From Congzhengia sp045635085 (lineage in GTDB: Bacteria; Bacillota; Clostridia; UBA1381; UBA9506): DNA of 64,000 nt. Shown here piece after piece: positions 42,545 through 51,423 of the stretch. Numbering within the stretch: position 1 is the first letter of the stretch; the number at the start of each line of letters is the position of its first letter. Both the position numbers and the translations under genes were made by a program. The DNA is taken from positions 345,078 to 409,077 of the forward strand of contig JAZRBM010000013.1 of the NCBI GenBank assembly GCA_045635085.1, read 5' to 3'. The notes beneath the pieces were generated by a model. It did no database searches. It was not told where the DNA came from and was given only the letters and a program-made list of their open reading frames with translations.

Positions 42545-44447
42545 ATTTTATATAATATACATAATTTTCTTTTCTCGGGCGCATCTTAGGGTATTCTCCA
42601 TCAATGTAGCCTACAACACAGTTACCTACTGCCTCGTATTCTCCATCTATTCCCAAAGATTTTAAAAACGCCTTTGCCTCTTCGGTTTCAAAGGTTTCTT
42701 TTGCTCTGTGAATCCAGCAACTGCCAAGTCCTAGCGAGTCTGCCGCGAGCATTAAATTCTGCATTACAAGCGTAGCATCGTAAATGCCTGTGTTAATGCT
42801 CTTATCATAAAGCACAACAAAAACAACAGGCGCATTATAAAACGGGTCAACATCCGAACCTAAAATTTCGGCATTTTTTGCAGACAGCCAGTCTCTTTTT
42901 TCTTTGTTTGTTACAGCCAGAATAATTGGTGCCTGTCTGTTTCTGCCCGTTGGAGCATAAGTTCCTGCCTCTGCAATTTGCCTGATTATTTTTTCAGACG
43001 GCATATCACTTTTGTACTTCTTTACAGAACGTCTTTTTTTAATTGCTTCAATAAGTTCGCTCATACTATTCTCCTTGCATACTTTTTTGTCCTCAGGCAA
43101 TTTCCTTAAAAAAGTAATTGCCATCGGTAGCGTTATAATAAATGCTAATACATCTGCTATGGGTTGCGCGAGCTGCACTCCTAAAATCCCAAAAAGCCAG
43201 GTCAGTAACAAAATCACAGGAATAAACAATATTCCGCTTCTCAGCATAGATAAAAGCGTCGCCTTTTTATTTTCTCCAATGCTCTGAAAAAGCATATTAG
43301 AACAAATAACCACAGGATGAAAAAATAGCGCCAGGAGCTGATATTTTAAAGCCGTAGTTCCTATCAAAATAACAGACGGATCATCGCGGAACAATCCGAT
43401 TAAATTATTTGCAAAAAACATACAAACAATTACAGCCAACCCCAAAATCACTTCACCCGCAAAAAAAGTAAAGTAAAATGCTTTTTTGACTCTTGAATAA
43501 ATTTTTGCTCCATAATTAAACGATGCAACTGGCTGAAAACCCTGACCAATACCGAGTCCCACCGCAAATATGAAAAAGGAAATTCTATTCACAATAGACA
43601 TAGCCGCAACTGCAGCATCGCCTCCGCAAAGCGCTGACAAATTGTTTAAAATCATCGTAGCTATGCTGTTTAGGCCCTGACGCATAAGGCTTGGAAAACC
43701 GGTAGCAATAATTAAAAATATCCCTTTTAGGTTGTCTTTTAAAGACTTTATTGATAGCTTGCTCTGTGTTTTACCGAACAAAAACATAGAAAGCAAAATT
43801 AAAAAGCTCACAATCTGAGACAATGCTGTAGCTAAACCTGCGCCCTCTATGCCCATTTTATAAACAAATATAAATATAGGGTCAAAAATAATGTTCAGCG
43901 CCCCACCGATAGTAAGACCAATCATAGCAAGAAATGCTTTACCCTCATAGCGCAAAATATTATTAAGCGCAAAGCTCATCATCATAATCGGGGCAGTTAT
44001 TAAAATATAAGTTCCATACCCTTTAGCGTACGGCAAAATTGTGTCTGTGCTTCCTAGTAGCCTCATCATCGGCTCTAAAAACAAAATGCCAAATACAGTT
44101 ATCAAAATACCTGTCACAAGGCAGGATGCCACACTGAGCGATGCGTATATTCCTGCACTTTTGACATCACGCTCTCCTAGTTTTCTTGCTATTATACTTC
44201 CTGCACCATGTCCAAACATAAAACCAAATGCCTGAATTATCGCCATAAGCCCAAACACTACACCAACAGCAGCAGACGCGCTATTGCCTAACGAGCTTAC
44301 AAAAAAGGTGTCTGCCATGTTATAGATATTTGTAACTAACATACTTATCGTTGTCGGAATACCCAGTGATATTACAAGCTTTGGTATAGGCTGTTTAGTC
44401 ATTTTTTCATAATGAGTATCCATCTGATTTTTGCTTGTTACAGACAT
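42543..44447 (-). CDS. MATE efflux transporter fused to a nitroreductase
   Basis: 634 residues in one frame. Residues 1 to about 455 are a complete 12-helix MATE drug/Na+ antiporter (KLVISLGIPTTISMLVTNIY near the start, QPIADVLAFIITLPMAITFL near its end). From residue 462 (MSELIEAIKKRRSVKKYKSD) follows a complete FMN nitroreductase with PTGRNRQAPI, NLMLAADSLGLGSCWIHRAK and VGYIDGEYPKMR. An AAGGAG site and ATG (43064-43062) stand exactly at the junction, so free nitroreductase (173 residues, 42543-43064) may also be made. Either a true fusion or a lost stop codon between two former genes. Confidence 0.9.
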   Translation of the reverse strand: MSVTSKNQMDTHYEKMTKQPIPKLVISLGIPTTISMLVTNIYNMADTFFVSSLGNSASAAVGVVFGLMAIIQAFGFMFGHGAGSIIARKLGERDVKSAGIYASLSVASCLVTGILITVFGILFLEPMMRLLGSTDTILPYAKGYGTYILITAPIMMMSFALNNILRYEGKAFLAMIGLTIGGALNIIFDPIFIFVYKMGIEGAGLATALSQIVSFLILLSMFLFGKTQSKLSIKSLKDNLKGIFLIIATGFPSLMRQGLNSIATMILNNLSALCGGDAAVAAMSIVNRISFFIFAVGLGIGQGFQPVASFNYGAKIYSRVKKAFYFTFFAGEVILGLAVIVCMFFANNLIGLFRDDPSVILIGTTALKYQLLALFFHPVVICSNMLFQSIGENKKATLLSMLRSGILFIPVILLLTWLFGILGVQLAQPIADVLAFIITLPMAITFLRKLPEDKKVCKENSMSELIEAIKKRRSVKKYKSDMPSEKIIRQIAEAGTYAPTGRNRQAPIILAVTNKEKRDWLSAKNAEILGSDVDPFYNAPVVFVVLYDKSINTGIYDATLVMQNLMLAADSLGLGSCWIHRAKETFETEEAKAFLKSLGIDGEYEAVGNCVVGYIDGEYPKMRPRKENYVYYIK

Positions 44448-44507
44448 TTTTTCACCCTTTTCTTTTTTGCCAAATATGCTCTAAAAAGCATGCAAACAGC
44501 ATATTAT

Positions 44508-44537
44508 AAAAAAACGGAACAATCCATACTTGTTCCG
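44508..44537 (-). terminator. Terminator of the MFS-MBL operon
   Basis: 8-bp stem CGGAACAA/TTGTTCCG (44515-44522 with 44530-44537); on the minus strand followed by TTTTTTT (44514-44508). Confidence 0.85.
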
Positions 44538-44590
44538 ATGTGGAAGAGCCGAATTGTTTAGATACCACAAATTTTCAGTTTAAAGCTAAA

Positions 44591-45373
44591 CTATTTTTTA
44601 AGCATTTCCCTTACCGCAGACACAACGTGTACTCCAAGCGTAGGTTTGTTAGAAGAATTGTAGAGCGTACAGATTTTCTCGTCATCAGCATCCGGATTTT
44701 GAGAAATTAAATCCTTAATTTCATTTAACGGACTAATGCAAGCATCCAGTGCTTTAGAAACAGCGTCTTCACCCACATAACTATATCCATATGGATGGTA
44801 GTCATGTGCTGTTAAAATGTGTTGTATGTCCATTTTACGCAATTTATCAACAGCGTCGATATATTCTTTTGGATATGAGATATTACTGCCCCATTTTCCT
44901 GAACCATATATCCCATATAACTGCAAAGAATCTCCGCTTATTAATGTCTTTGTTCGTGTATCATAAATAGCACTGCTATCTTGTGAATGTCCTGGAATGG
45001 TAATTATTTGCAACACATCCAAAACAACATCGTTATCGACCGGCGTTAGTACATTATATCTCGCATACTGTTCATTAATCCTATGGCATCGTGAAATGAT
45101 ACAGGTGTTCGGAAATTTTTTCATAAATGCACTCAAACCACCGGCGTGGTCTTTGTGATTATGTGAAACAAACACATATTTAATCATATCTGCTGTAATT
45201 TCAAGCTCGTTCAAAACAAGTAAAATATAATTTTCAATATCCTCATCATAGCTGCCCGCGTCAAAAAGAAGTATGCCATTATCGGTTTTTATCGTGTATA
45301 CCGTAGTAAAAATATCTTTATAAGGCATTGTAATTCTGTAAATGTTTTCATTAATTTTTTGTATGTTCTTCAT
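44591..45373 (-). CDS. MBL-fold metallo-hydrolase
   Basis: 260 residues with the metal-site motif HNHKDHAGG, TIPGHSQDSSAIYD, and later ISGDSLQLYG and TAHDYHPYG. Glyoxalase-II-like branch; substrate unknown. It follows the MFS gene by four nt, so both probably act on the same compound, controlled by the divergent AraC regulator. Ended by the terminator at 44508-44537. Confidence 0.88.
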   Translation of the reverse strand: MKNIQKINENIYRITMPYKDIFTTVYTIKTDNGILLFDAGSYDEDIENYILLVLNELEITADMIKYVFVSHNHKDHAGGLSAFMKKFPNTCIISRCHRINEQYARYNVLTPVDNDVVLDVLQIITIPGHSQDSSAIYDTRTKTLISGDSLQLYGIYGSGKWGSNISYPKEYIDAVDKLRKMDIQHILTAHDYHPYGYSYVGEDAVSKALDACISPLNEIKDLISQNPDADDEKICTLYNSSNKPTLGVHVVSAVREMLKK

Positions 45374-45377
45374 TTTT

Positions 45378-46646
45378 TCACTCCTGTACAGTATTCGTCT
45401 TATATTTTGTAATATCCTTGTGTGCTTTTGTTATTGCACACTGTATCGTAAAAGCAGTAATTATAATCAACACACAGCTTACGCAAACAAAAAGATTATA
45501 ATTACCCATAACATCAAAACAAAGGTTTGCAACAGGTGCTCCTACGGCATATCCTGCTGTGTTCACCGATGCAAATATACCAAGTGTTTTATTAAAATAT
45601 TTTTCGCCCGCAAACTCTCTTGCATAAAACGGAAGCATTATCGTTTCAAGCGGAAGCGCAAACGGCGAAATAATACCATATGCCATAGCCGCAACTTTTC
45701 CAACTGATGATGGACCGGAACCAAGAAGCATCAGCATTGCAAATAAAGATGCAAAAAAACAAAGCATAGATGTTTTTTTGATACCGACACGGTCATATAT
45801 AAATCCTGTGCTAAATTTACTCACAGTAAGAAGCAGTGCATGTGCACTGAGCACGGTGGCAACATACGAGCTATGAATTCCCGTGTCTTTTAAAAGCGGA
45901 GCGGCTATTCCGGATACACCCTGAAGAATCATACCCGTAAAGAATATGCATACAGCACCAGCATAAAAATATCCTTTTTTAAATATTGCAGGCTGTGCGT
46001 TTTCATCTGAGGATTTTTCGGGGATGGTAGCATCTGCGTTTTCTTCAGTTTTATTGGGATGATCTTTGAAAAACATCAGCATAATTACAGCAACCACAAG
46101 CAATATTACGGCTACAAGTCTGTAGGAATTACGATAACCAAACGGATTTCCTTCCTGATAAATAATTGGTGTTAGAATTTGCATTGCAATTGCGGCACCT
46201 ACTCCGTTTGATGCAAGAATTCCGCCCATTATCACGCCCTTATTCTTTTTGCACCATTTATTTACAACTGCACCAACCATGGTGGTTGTTGTCCAGGAAA
46301 GACCCATTCCCAAAAATACTCCACCTGCATAAAAGCCAAAAACATTTGTGCTTTGCGAATATACAAGCATTGATATAATAAGGCTTGTAAAACCCGCAAG
46401 AATAAGCTTTTTAGCACCAAATCTTGCAATAAGTGCACCAAAAAACATATTTACAATAGCCGTTGTAATATATCTGCAACTATCGTTTATCGAAAAGGCA
46501 CTTCTTGAAATGCCGAGTGCTTCACATATAGGCGCTATGTAGATGCTTTTTGCTGAGCTACAAAAACCAAGGACAATAAGTACCATAAGCGAACTTATGC
46601 CAACAATTACCCAGCTATAATTCAATTTACTTTTCAAATTTTTCAT
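45378..46646 (-). CDS. MFS transporter, oxalate/formate-antiporter-like
   Basis: 422 residues, twelve predicted helices with a charged central loop (KDHPNKTEENADATIPEKSS). The N-terminal pattern (SWVIVGISSLMVLIVLGFCS) and GLSWTTTTMVGAVVNKWCKK fit the OFA branch that moves monocarboxylic acids. AAGGAGGTG precedes the ATG. Divergent from an AraC-family gene, operon with the MBL hydrolase. Confidence 0.9.
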   Translation of the reverse strand: MKNLKSKLNYSWVIVGISSLMVLIVLGFCSSAKSIYIAPICEALGISRSAFSINDSCRYITTAIVNMFFGALIARFGAKKLILAGFTSLIISMLVYSQSTNVFGFYAGGVFLGMGLSWTTTTMVGAVVNKWCKKNKGVIMGGILASNGVGAAIAMQILTPIIYQEGNPFGYRNSYRLVAVILLVVAVIMLMFFKDHPNKTEENADATIPEKSSDENAQPAIFKKGYFYAGAVCIFFTGMILQGVSGIAAPLLKDTGIHSSYVATVLSAHALLLTVSKFSTGFIYDRVGIKKTSMLCFFASLFAMLMLLGSGPSSVGKVAAMAYGIISPFALPLETIMLPFYAREFAGEKYFNKTLGIFASVNTAGYAVGAPVANLCFDVMGNYNLFVCVSCVLIIITAFTIQCAITKAHKDITKYKTNTVQE

Positions 46647-46674
46647 TATTTACACCTCCTTTCAATGACATATG

Positions 46675-46703
46675 TTGACAGCACAACGTTATTAATATAT
46701 AAT
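46675..46703 (+). promoter_or_regulatory. Consensus promoter of the AraC-family gene
   Basis: TTGACA (46675-46680), exact 17-nt spacer, TATAAT (46698-46703). It lies in the 126-nt divergent region, where the opposite strand has a weaker TTGTTT-17-TATATT for the MFS gene. Confidence 0.85.
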
Positions 46704-46772
46704 ATATTTGCACTAAAAACAAGACAAAAACCAACAAAAATAGCAATATCGATTAAAAAAAGAGAGGTAATT

Positions 46773-47582
46773 ATGTCAGATAAAATGAACTTTACTGTTG
46801 ATTATCTGAAAAAGCGGTATGTACCACTGGAAGATACTAATAAAATCCATTATCATCCCTATTATGAAATACTTATAATCAATAACGGATTTTTAACTTA
46901 TACCACAGGTAGCGGTATTATAAAAATTGCCGAAAAAAGCATTGTATTTATGCCGATGAATACAATGCATAATCCATTTGTTCAAAATCAACCGTATGAA
47001 CGTTACAGAATAAGACTTAATAAAGATTTTGCGAAGGGATTATTGGTGCAGGAAGAACTCCTTGACTATGCGCTAAAAAAGCCCTATATAAAGCAACTTA
47101 ATCAAAAGGATTTTGATGAAATTTATTCAATTACTGAAAGCTTATATAAGGTCTTTAACAAAAATAACAAAACCGAAGTTGATAAGCTCAGTGAATGTAT
47201 GCATCTGGCCATGCTTATCTTGAAAGGTGCCGACGCACCAGCAATACCAAGCACACCTCACGTAAGTTACATATCCGATGTTCTTGAATATATAAAAGCT
47301 CATTACAATGCTCCCCTTACAATCGAAAGTATCGCAGAACATTTTTTTGTAAGTAAAAGCAAGCTTATATACGATTTCAAAAACTATTGCAGAATAAGCG
47401 TTCTTGAATATATAAGAATGACAAAAATTGAAGCTGCAAAAGAATATCTGTTAAAAGGCTGGTCCATTGCCGCTACATCAAATGCGTGCGGATTTTCAAC
47501 CCCCAGCTATTTTATAAAGGTTTTTTCTCGAATTACCGGACTTACACCTCTTAAATTTCAAATGAAATACGTCAATTATTAA
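46773..47582 (+). CDS. AraC-family transcriptional regulator
   Basis: 269 residues: N-terminal cupin (HYHPYYEILIINNGFL, metal-type HxHxxxE) and C-terminal double HTH (IESIAEHFFVSKSKLIYDFK, GFSTPSYFIKVFSRITGLTP). ATG at 46773 follows AGAGAGG; longer readings to 46665 would include the promoter. Divergent arrangement implies control of the MFS-MBL operon by the transported compound. Confidence 0.92.
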   Translation: MSDKMNFTVDYLKKRYVPLEDTNKIHYHPYYEILIINNGFLTYTTGSGIIKIAEKSIVFMPMNTMHNPFVQNQPYERYRIRLNKDFAKGLLVQEELLDYALKKPYIKQLNQKDFDEIYSITESLYKVFNKNNKTEVDKLSECMHLAMLILKGADAPAIPSTPHVSYISDVLEYIKAHYNAPLTIESIAEHFFVSKSKLIYDFKNYCRISVLEYIRMTKIEAAKEYLLKGWSIAATSNACGFSTPSYFIKVFSRITGLTPLKFQMKYVNY

Positions 47583-47622
47583 AAAATTTGCCTTCCCACA
47601 TGCCGAAGACAAATATAACGAA

Positions 47623-47647
47623 AAAAGACGCCTGATTGGCGTCTTTT
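47623..47647 (+). terminator. Terminator after the AraC-family gene
   Basis: 10-bp stem AAAAGACGCC/GGCGTCTTTT (47623-47632 with 47638-47647), loop TGATT. Confidence 0.85.
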
Positions 47648-47680
47648 CGCATTGGCAAAGCCGAACAATATAGATGCATT

Positions 47681-48031
47681 CTAATTATTGTTTTTCTTTG
47701 CTGTATTTATTGATGAAATAAGCATTTTCTTAATTTCCTCTGCAAGCTTAATAGAAACATCATAATCATATTCAAACAGTTTAGTATTTCTCAAAAGAGT
47801 AAGCCAATATATGCTTTCACTTACTTCTTTCAAAGAAATATGTAATTCAGCAATAAAATCAGGTTTGCTGTTTCCGTAAATTGCTTCATTGATATTTGCA
47901 CCAACACTTGTTGCACTTCTAAGGAGTTATTTAGCAATAGTCGTATCTCTTTTAGATTTTGCATATTCTTCATAAAACAAAACAATTTGTGTTGCAAATT
48001 CTAATGATTTATTTAACAGCGGGCTTTCCAT
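47681..48031 (-). pseudogene. Four-helix-bundle (S23-type) protein gene with a nonsense codon
   Basis: Starting at ATG 48031 (GAGGTG 7 nt upstream) the frame reads MESPLLNKSLEFATQIVLFY... to codon 34, then TAA (47929-47927), and continues without shift as LLRSATSVGANINEAIYGN...SSINTAKKNN to TAG at 47681. Family members have Gln at this point ('..KQLLRSATSVGANI'), so CAA to TAA is the simplest event. These small proteins of unknown function often lie near rRNA or mobile DNA. A restart inside is unlikely. Confidence 0.8.
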
Positions 48032-48108
48032 ATATTTTCACCTCGTATACAGTATATCATAAATCCAAATATAATTCAATGTTTTGCATAGCAAAACTAC
48101 CTTTTCTC

Positions 48109-48189
48109 TTCTCCATTCTCTCTTATCTATTATCTGGAAACGACAGTTTTTTAGTGAAAAGTGAAGAGAGAATAGTGAAAAGATAATAG
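48109..48189. repeat. Imperfect inverted repeat rich in CTATT/CTCT motifs
   Basis: CTATTATCT (48127-48135) and AGATAATAG (48181-48189) are exact inverses, and ATTCTCTC (48115-48122) is mirrored by GAGAGAAT (48166-48173). Looks like a MITE-type or phase-decayed palindromic element between the pseudogene and the tRNA cluster. Adjacent hairpin GTTTTGC-ATA-GCAAAAC at 48081-48097. Confidence 0.4.
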
Positions 48190-48192
48190 TAC

Positions 48193-48235
48193 AAAAGAAA
48201 CGACAACTTTCTTGTCGAAAATTGTCGTTTCTTTT
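48193..48235 (-). terminator. Terminator of the tRNA operon
   Basis: 14-bp perfect stem (48193-48206 with 48222-48235; core GAAACGACAA), beginning 1 nt after the CCA end of tRNA-Lys. Confidence 0.85.
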
Positions 48236-48311
48236 TGGTGATCCATCGGAGATTCGAACTCCGGACACCTTGATTAAAAGTCAAGTGCTCTGCCAACTGA
48301 GCTAATGGATC
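48236..48311 (-). tRNA. tRNA-Lys (anticodon TTT)
   Basis: Minus strand GATCCAT...ATGGATC acceptor, D-loop TAGCTCAGTTGGCAGAGCA, anticodon arm CTTGA-CTTTTAA-TCAAG, T-arm with GTTCGAATC, encoded CCA. Last gene of a six-tRNA operon. Confidence 0.97.
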
Positions 48312-48335
48312 ATATTAAATTAAATTTATAAAAAA

Positions 48336-48411
48336 TGGCTGGGCTGGCAGGACTCGAACCTACGAAATGCCAGAATCAAAATCTAGTGCCTTACCACTTG
48401 GCTACAGCCCA
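48336..48411 (-). tRNA. tRNA-Gln (anticodon TTG)
   Basis: TGGGCTG/CAGCCCA acceptor, anticodon loop TTTTGAT closed by CTAGA/TCTGG, T-loop GTTCGAGTC, encoded CCA. Confidence 0.96.
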
Positions 48412-48418
48412 ATAAAAT

Positions 48419-48495
48419 TGGCTGGGATGGCAGGACTCGAACCTACGAAATGCCGGAATCAGAATCCGGTGCCTTACCAACTTGGCGACATCCCA
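48419..48495 (-). tRNA. tRNA-Gln (anticodon CTG)
   Basis: TGGGATG acceptor, anticodon loop TTCTGAT closed by CCGGA/TCCGG, encoded CCA. Nearly identical T-arm and D-arm to the neighbouring tRNA-Gln(TTG), so a local duplication followed by anticodon change. Confidence 0.96.
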
Positions 48496-48545
48496 ATCCT
48501 CTGTGAATATGGCGCATATTGCCAAATGAACAATTTTTATTTATA

Positions 48546-48623
48546 TGGGGTGGATAATCGGAGTCGAACCGACGACCTCTAGAGCCACAATCTAGCGCTC
48601 TAACCAACTGAGCTATATCCACC
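48546..48623 (-). tRNA. tRNA-His (anticodon GTG)
   Basis: GGTGGAT 5' end includes the extra G-1 opposite C73, anticodon arm CTAGA-TTGTGGC-TCTAG, T-loop GTTCGACTC, encoded CCA. Confidence 0.96.
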
Positions 48624-48630
48624 ATATAAG

Positions 48631-48707
48631 TGGCGCGCCTGAAGGGATTCGAACCCCTGGCCCACTGCTTAGAAGGCAGTTGCTCTATCCGACTGAGCTA
48701 CAGGCGC
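48631..48707 (-). tRNA. tRNA-Arg (anticodon TCT)
   Basis: GCGCCTG/CAGGCGC acceptor, anticodon arm ACTGC-CTTCTAA-GCAGT, T-loop GTTCGAATC, encoded CCA. Confidence 0.97.
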
Positions 48708-48714
48708 ATTCTAG

Positions 48715-48789
48715 TGGAGCGGGTGATGGGAATCGAACCCACACGACCAGCTTGGAAGGCTGGGATTCTAGCCATTGAACTACACCCGC
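48715..48789 (-). tRNA. tRNA-Gly (anticodon TCC)
   Basis: GCGGGTG/CACCCGC acceptor, anticodon arm CCAGC-CTTCCAA-GCTGG, T-loop GTTCGATTC, encoded CCA. First gene after the tRNA promoter. Confidence 0.97.
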
Positions 48790-48816
48790 ACTAACACTTT
48801 GCTCACCGACTTGACC

Positions 48817-48845
48817 ATTATACCAGTATTTTTAACCGTTGTCAA
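48817..48845 (-). promoter_or_regulatory. Near-perfect promoter of the tRNA operon
   Basis: TTGACA (48845-48840), 17-nt spacer, TATAAT (48822-48817): both boxes match the consensus exactly, 27 nt before tRNA-Gly. Confidence 0.95.
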
Positions 48846-48856
48846 GTATATTTTTC

Positions 48857-48879
48857 AAAAAAAAGGAAAACTTTTTTCC
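48857..48879 (-). terminator. radC: Terminator of radC
   Basis: Stem GGAAAA/TTTTCC (48865-48870 with 48874-48879), loop of 3, then eight T on the minus strand (48864-48857). The T-tract ends 11 nt before the tRNA -35 box. Confidence 0.7.
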
Positions 48880-48887
48880 CGCCTGCT

Positions 48888-49577
48888 TTAAAACCGAAAA
48901 CCCGCCTCTTTCATGCTGAAATATCTGGTTCCACTCACTATAATATGGTCTAAAACCTCAATTCCTATACCATTTAATACTTTTATTAAAACATCTGTCG
49001 CCTCTTTATCTGCAACAGATGGTGCAAGTGTACCATTGGGATGATTATGCGCAATAATTATTTTTATGGCATTATGTTTTATTGCTTCTGCAACTACTAC
49101 CCTCGGATATGCTTCTGTTCTGTCGATTGTTCCTTTAATAATTGTGCCGCTCCAATGAACACATCTGTTTGCATCCAGACAAACAATCGCAACCTCTTCA
49201 TTGAGCTTGTCTTTAAATAAAGAAATTACAAATTGACCTATAGTCTCTGTATCGCTTAAGCAGTAACCTCTTTCCCATTTTGAGGTTTCATAAACTTTAG
49301 AAAGCTTAGGCACCATGGACAAAAGCGTCGCTGTAACCTCACTTATTCCTATTTCGCGCATCAATTCATCAGGATGTGCATCAAATACATTTGCCAACGT
49401 TTTATATCTGTCTAAAATTTTATGAGCTAAGGGGTTTGTATTCCTTCTTGGAGCGCTATAAAAAAGAAGCATCTCTAAAATCTCATGGTCTGCAAAACCA
49501 TCAAATCCATTTTCACGGAACTTTTTGCGCATTCTGATTCTGTGGTCTTTGTGCACTCCTCCATCTGATTTTGCCAT
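48888..49577 (-). CDS. radC: RadC family JAB-domain protein
   Basis: 229 residues: N-terminal helix-hairpin-helix region (DHEILEMLLFYSAPRRNTNP, ISEVTATLLSMVPKL) and C-terminal JAMM metalloprotease-like domain with HNHPNGTLAPSVADKEAT. Once linked to DNA repair, the real role is unclear. ATG at 49577 follows GGAAA; a longer reading to 49640 would contain the promoter. Confidence 0.94.
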   Translation of the reverse strand: MAKSDGGVHKDHRIRMRKKFRENGFDGFADHEILEMLLFYSAPRRNTNPLAHKILDRYKTLANVFDAHPDELMREIGISEVTATLLSMVPKLSKVYETSKWERGYCLSDTETIGQFVISLFKDKLNEEVAIVCLDANRCVHWSGTIIKGTIDRTEAYPRVVVAEAIKHNAIKIIIAHNHPNGTLAPSVADKEATDVLIKVLNGIGIEVLDHIIVSGTRYFSMKEAGFRF

Positions 49578-49611
49578 AAATGCATTTCCTTTCCAAATAT
49601 ATTTGCATATA

Positions 49612-49640
49612 ATTTTACAACGCTTTACCCATATTTTCAA
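49612..49640 (-). promoter_or_regulatory. radC: Promoter of radC
   Basis: TTGAAA (49640-49635), 17-nt spacer, TAAAAT (49617-49612), 34 nt before the start. Confidence 0.7.
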
Positions 49641-49680
49641 TAGTTAAATACATTTTTTAAAAACAATTCCAAATAGGTCA

Positions 49681-51420
49681 TTAATTGCGATAAAGTCTGC
49701 TGTATAGTCCTTTTTTGTCCATAAGCTCTTTATGTGTTCCGCTCTCTATGACGCCATCGTCGGTCAAAACCACGATATTATCAGAATTCTTTATTGTTGT
49801 TAATCTGTGTGCAATCGTCAGCACTGTTCTGCCTTTTGAGAGTTTTTCTAACGATTCCTGAACAACCTTTTCGCTCTCGTTATCAAGCGCGGACGTCGCT
49901 TCGTCCAAAATTAATATTGGCGGATTTTTCAAAAACACCCTTGCTATAGATATTCTTTGCTTTTGACCACCGGATAACTTTACGCCTCTTTCTCCGACGT
50001 ATGTATTATACTTTTCGGGAAGTGAGTTTATAAATTCTTCTGCACCTGCAAGACGTGCGGCATTTACGACCTCTTCTTTGGTGCATCCGGGCTTTCCATA
50101 TGCAATATTATCATACACAGTCCCAGAAAAAAGATATACATCCTGTTGGACAATTCCAACATTTTTTCTGAGCTGTTTGACCTTCATATCACATATGTTA
50201 ATTCCGTCTATTAAAATTTTGCCCTTATCTGGCTGATAGAACCTCGGGATAAGGTTACATACCGTCGTTTTTCCTCCGCCGGAAGGGCCCACCAATGCAA
50301 CATTCTGACCTGCGTTTATTTTGAGGTTAAAGTCTTTTAAAACTGCATCTCTTCCCTCTCCATAGCCAAAATCAACATTTTTAAATTCAATGTCACCTTT
50401 TACAGCCGCGATGTCTTTTGCATCCTCTTTATCAGTAATTTGCGGCTTTGTTTCCATAATTTCTTCAAAGCGTTCAATGCCTGTTATCGCTCTTTCAAAC
50501 TGTTCCATAAAATTGATTATGGTTTTAACCGATGTCAAAAGCGTAGAAACATACAAAAGGTAGGCAACAACGTCTGCAGAGCTCACTAAGCCGTTTATCA
50601 TATAAATTCCGCCGGCAACAACAACCGTTATATACATAATTCCGTCAAAAAATCTCGTCGTACATTGAAATTTTGCCATATGGATATATGCCACTTTTTT
50701 TATGTCTAAAAATTTGTTGTTTCCTTTAGAAAACTTTTCTTCTTCAATTTCTTCGTTCGCAAATGATTTTACTACTCTTATCCCCAAAAAAGTATCTTCA
50801 ATTTCTGCGTTAAGCTCACCTATCTGGTGTCTTTGTTCTTTAAATGCCTGCCGCATCGCTTTTCTGTGTCTGAAAGAGAAAAATACCATTATCGGAATAA
50901 TCGCAAAAACAATAAGCGTAAGCGCCGGGCTTATTACAAAAAGAATAGCAAATGAAACTATAATTTTGAGGCCTACTATAAAGATTTCCTCGGGTGCGTG
51001 ATGCGCAAATTCAGTTATATCAAACAAATCTGTCGTTATTCTGGACATAAGGTGACCTACCTTTACATCCTGAAAAAACGAATACGACAACGTCTGCAAA
51101 TGGTTAAACAAATCACGCCTCATATCTGTTTCTATCATAACACCCATTACATGGCCGGCATTTGACATGTAATAATTCGCAGCAGTATCTATTAATCTTA
51201 AAATAAGATACCAAAACCCACATGTTAATACCAGTTTAATCGTTAAATTTTCAGGGGTATTCATAGCGCAATCTGTTATCATTCTTACTATCAAAGGAAA
51301 AATAAGTTCGCAAACTGTCGTAAGAGATGCACAGAGCAAGTCTAAAAACATCATACCTTTATATTTTAATATGTAAGTTGTAAATCTGGCTACAAGCTTT
51401 CCGTTTTTCATCATTTTCAC
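49681..51420 (-). CDS. ABC transporter, fused permease and ATPase (exporter type)
   Basis: 579 residues. Six membrane helices in residues 1-320, then the nucleotide-binding domain with Walker A GPSGGGKTTVC, Q-loop IVQQDVYLFSG, signature LSGGQKQRISIARV, Walker B PILILDEATSALD and the H-loop TIAHRLTTI. A half-transporter of the MsbA/LmrA/YheH type, working as a homodimer. Substrate unknown. It follows the phosphatase gene by three nt. Confidence 0.95.
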   Translation of the reverse strand: MKMMKNGKLVARFTTYILKYKGMMFLDLLCASLTTVCELIFPLIVRMITDCAMNTPENLTIKLVLTCGFWYLILRLIDTAANYYMSNAGHVMGVMIETDMRRDLFNHLQTLSYSFFQDVKVGHLMSRITTDLFDITEFAHHAPEEIFIVGLKIIVSFAILFVISPALTLIVFAIIPIMVFFSFRHRKAMRQAFKEQRHQIGELNAEIEDTFLGIRVVKSFANEEIEEEKFSKGNNKFLDIKKVAYIHMAKFQCTTRFFDGIMYITVVVAGGIYMINGLVSSADVVAYLLYVSTLLTSVKTIINFMEQFERAITGIERFEEIMETKPQITDKEDAKDIAAVKGDIEFKNVDFGYGEGRDAVLKDFNLKINAGQNVALVGPSGGGKTTVCNLIPRFYQPDKGKILIDGINICDMKVKQLRKNVGIVQQDVYLFSGTVYDNIAYGKPGCTKEEVVNAARLAGAEEFINSLPEKYNTYVGERGVKLSGGQKQRISIARVFLKNPPILILDEATSALDNESEKVVQESLEKLSKGRTVLTIAHRLTTIKNSDNIVVLTDDGVIESGTHKELMDKKGLYSRLYRN

Positions 51421-51423
51421 CTT

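Noticed and set aside
45342..45707. 121-codon plus-strand frame
   Set aside because: Antisense to the MFS gene; composition rich in Cys/Lys/Arg as expected for a shadow frame.
48211..48228. Spo0A box (CTTGTCGAA) near the tRNA terminator
   Set aside because: It lies in the loop of a terminator with no sporulation gene downstream.
48038..48625. Open frames of 60-76 codons on both strands across the tRNA cluster
   Set aside because: They run through tRNA-Lys, -Gln and -His and their terminator; no ribosome sites and no family resemblance.
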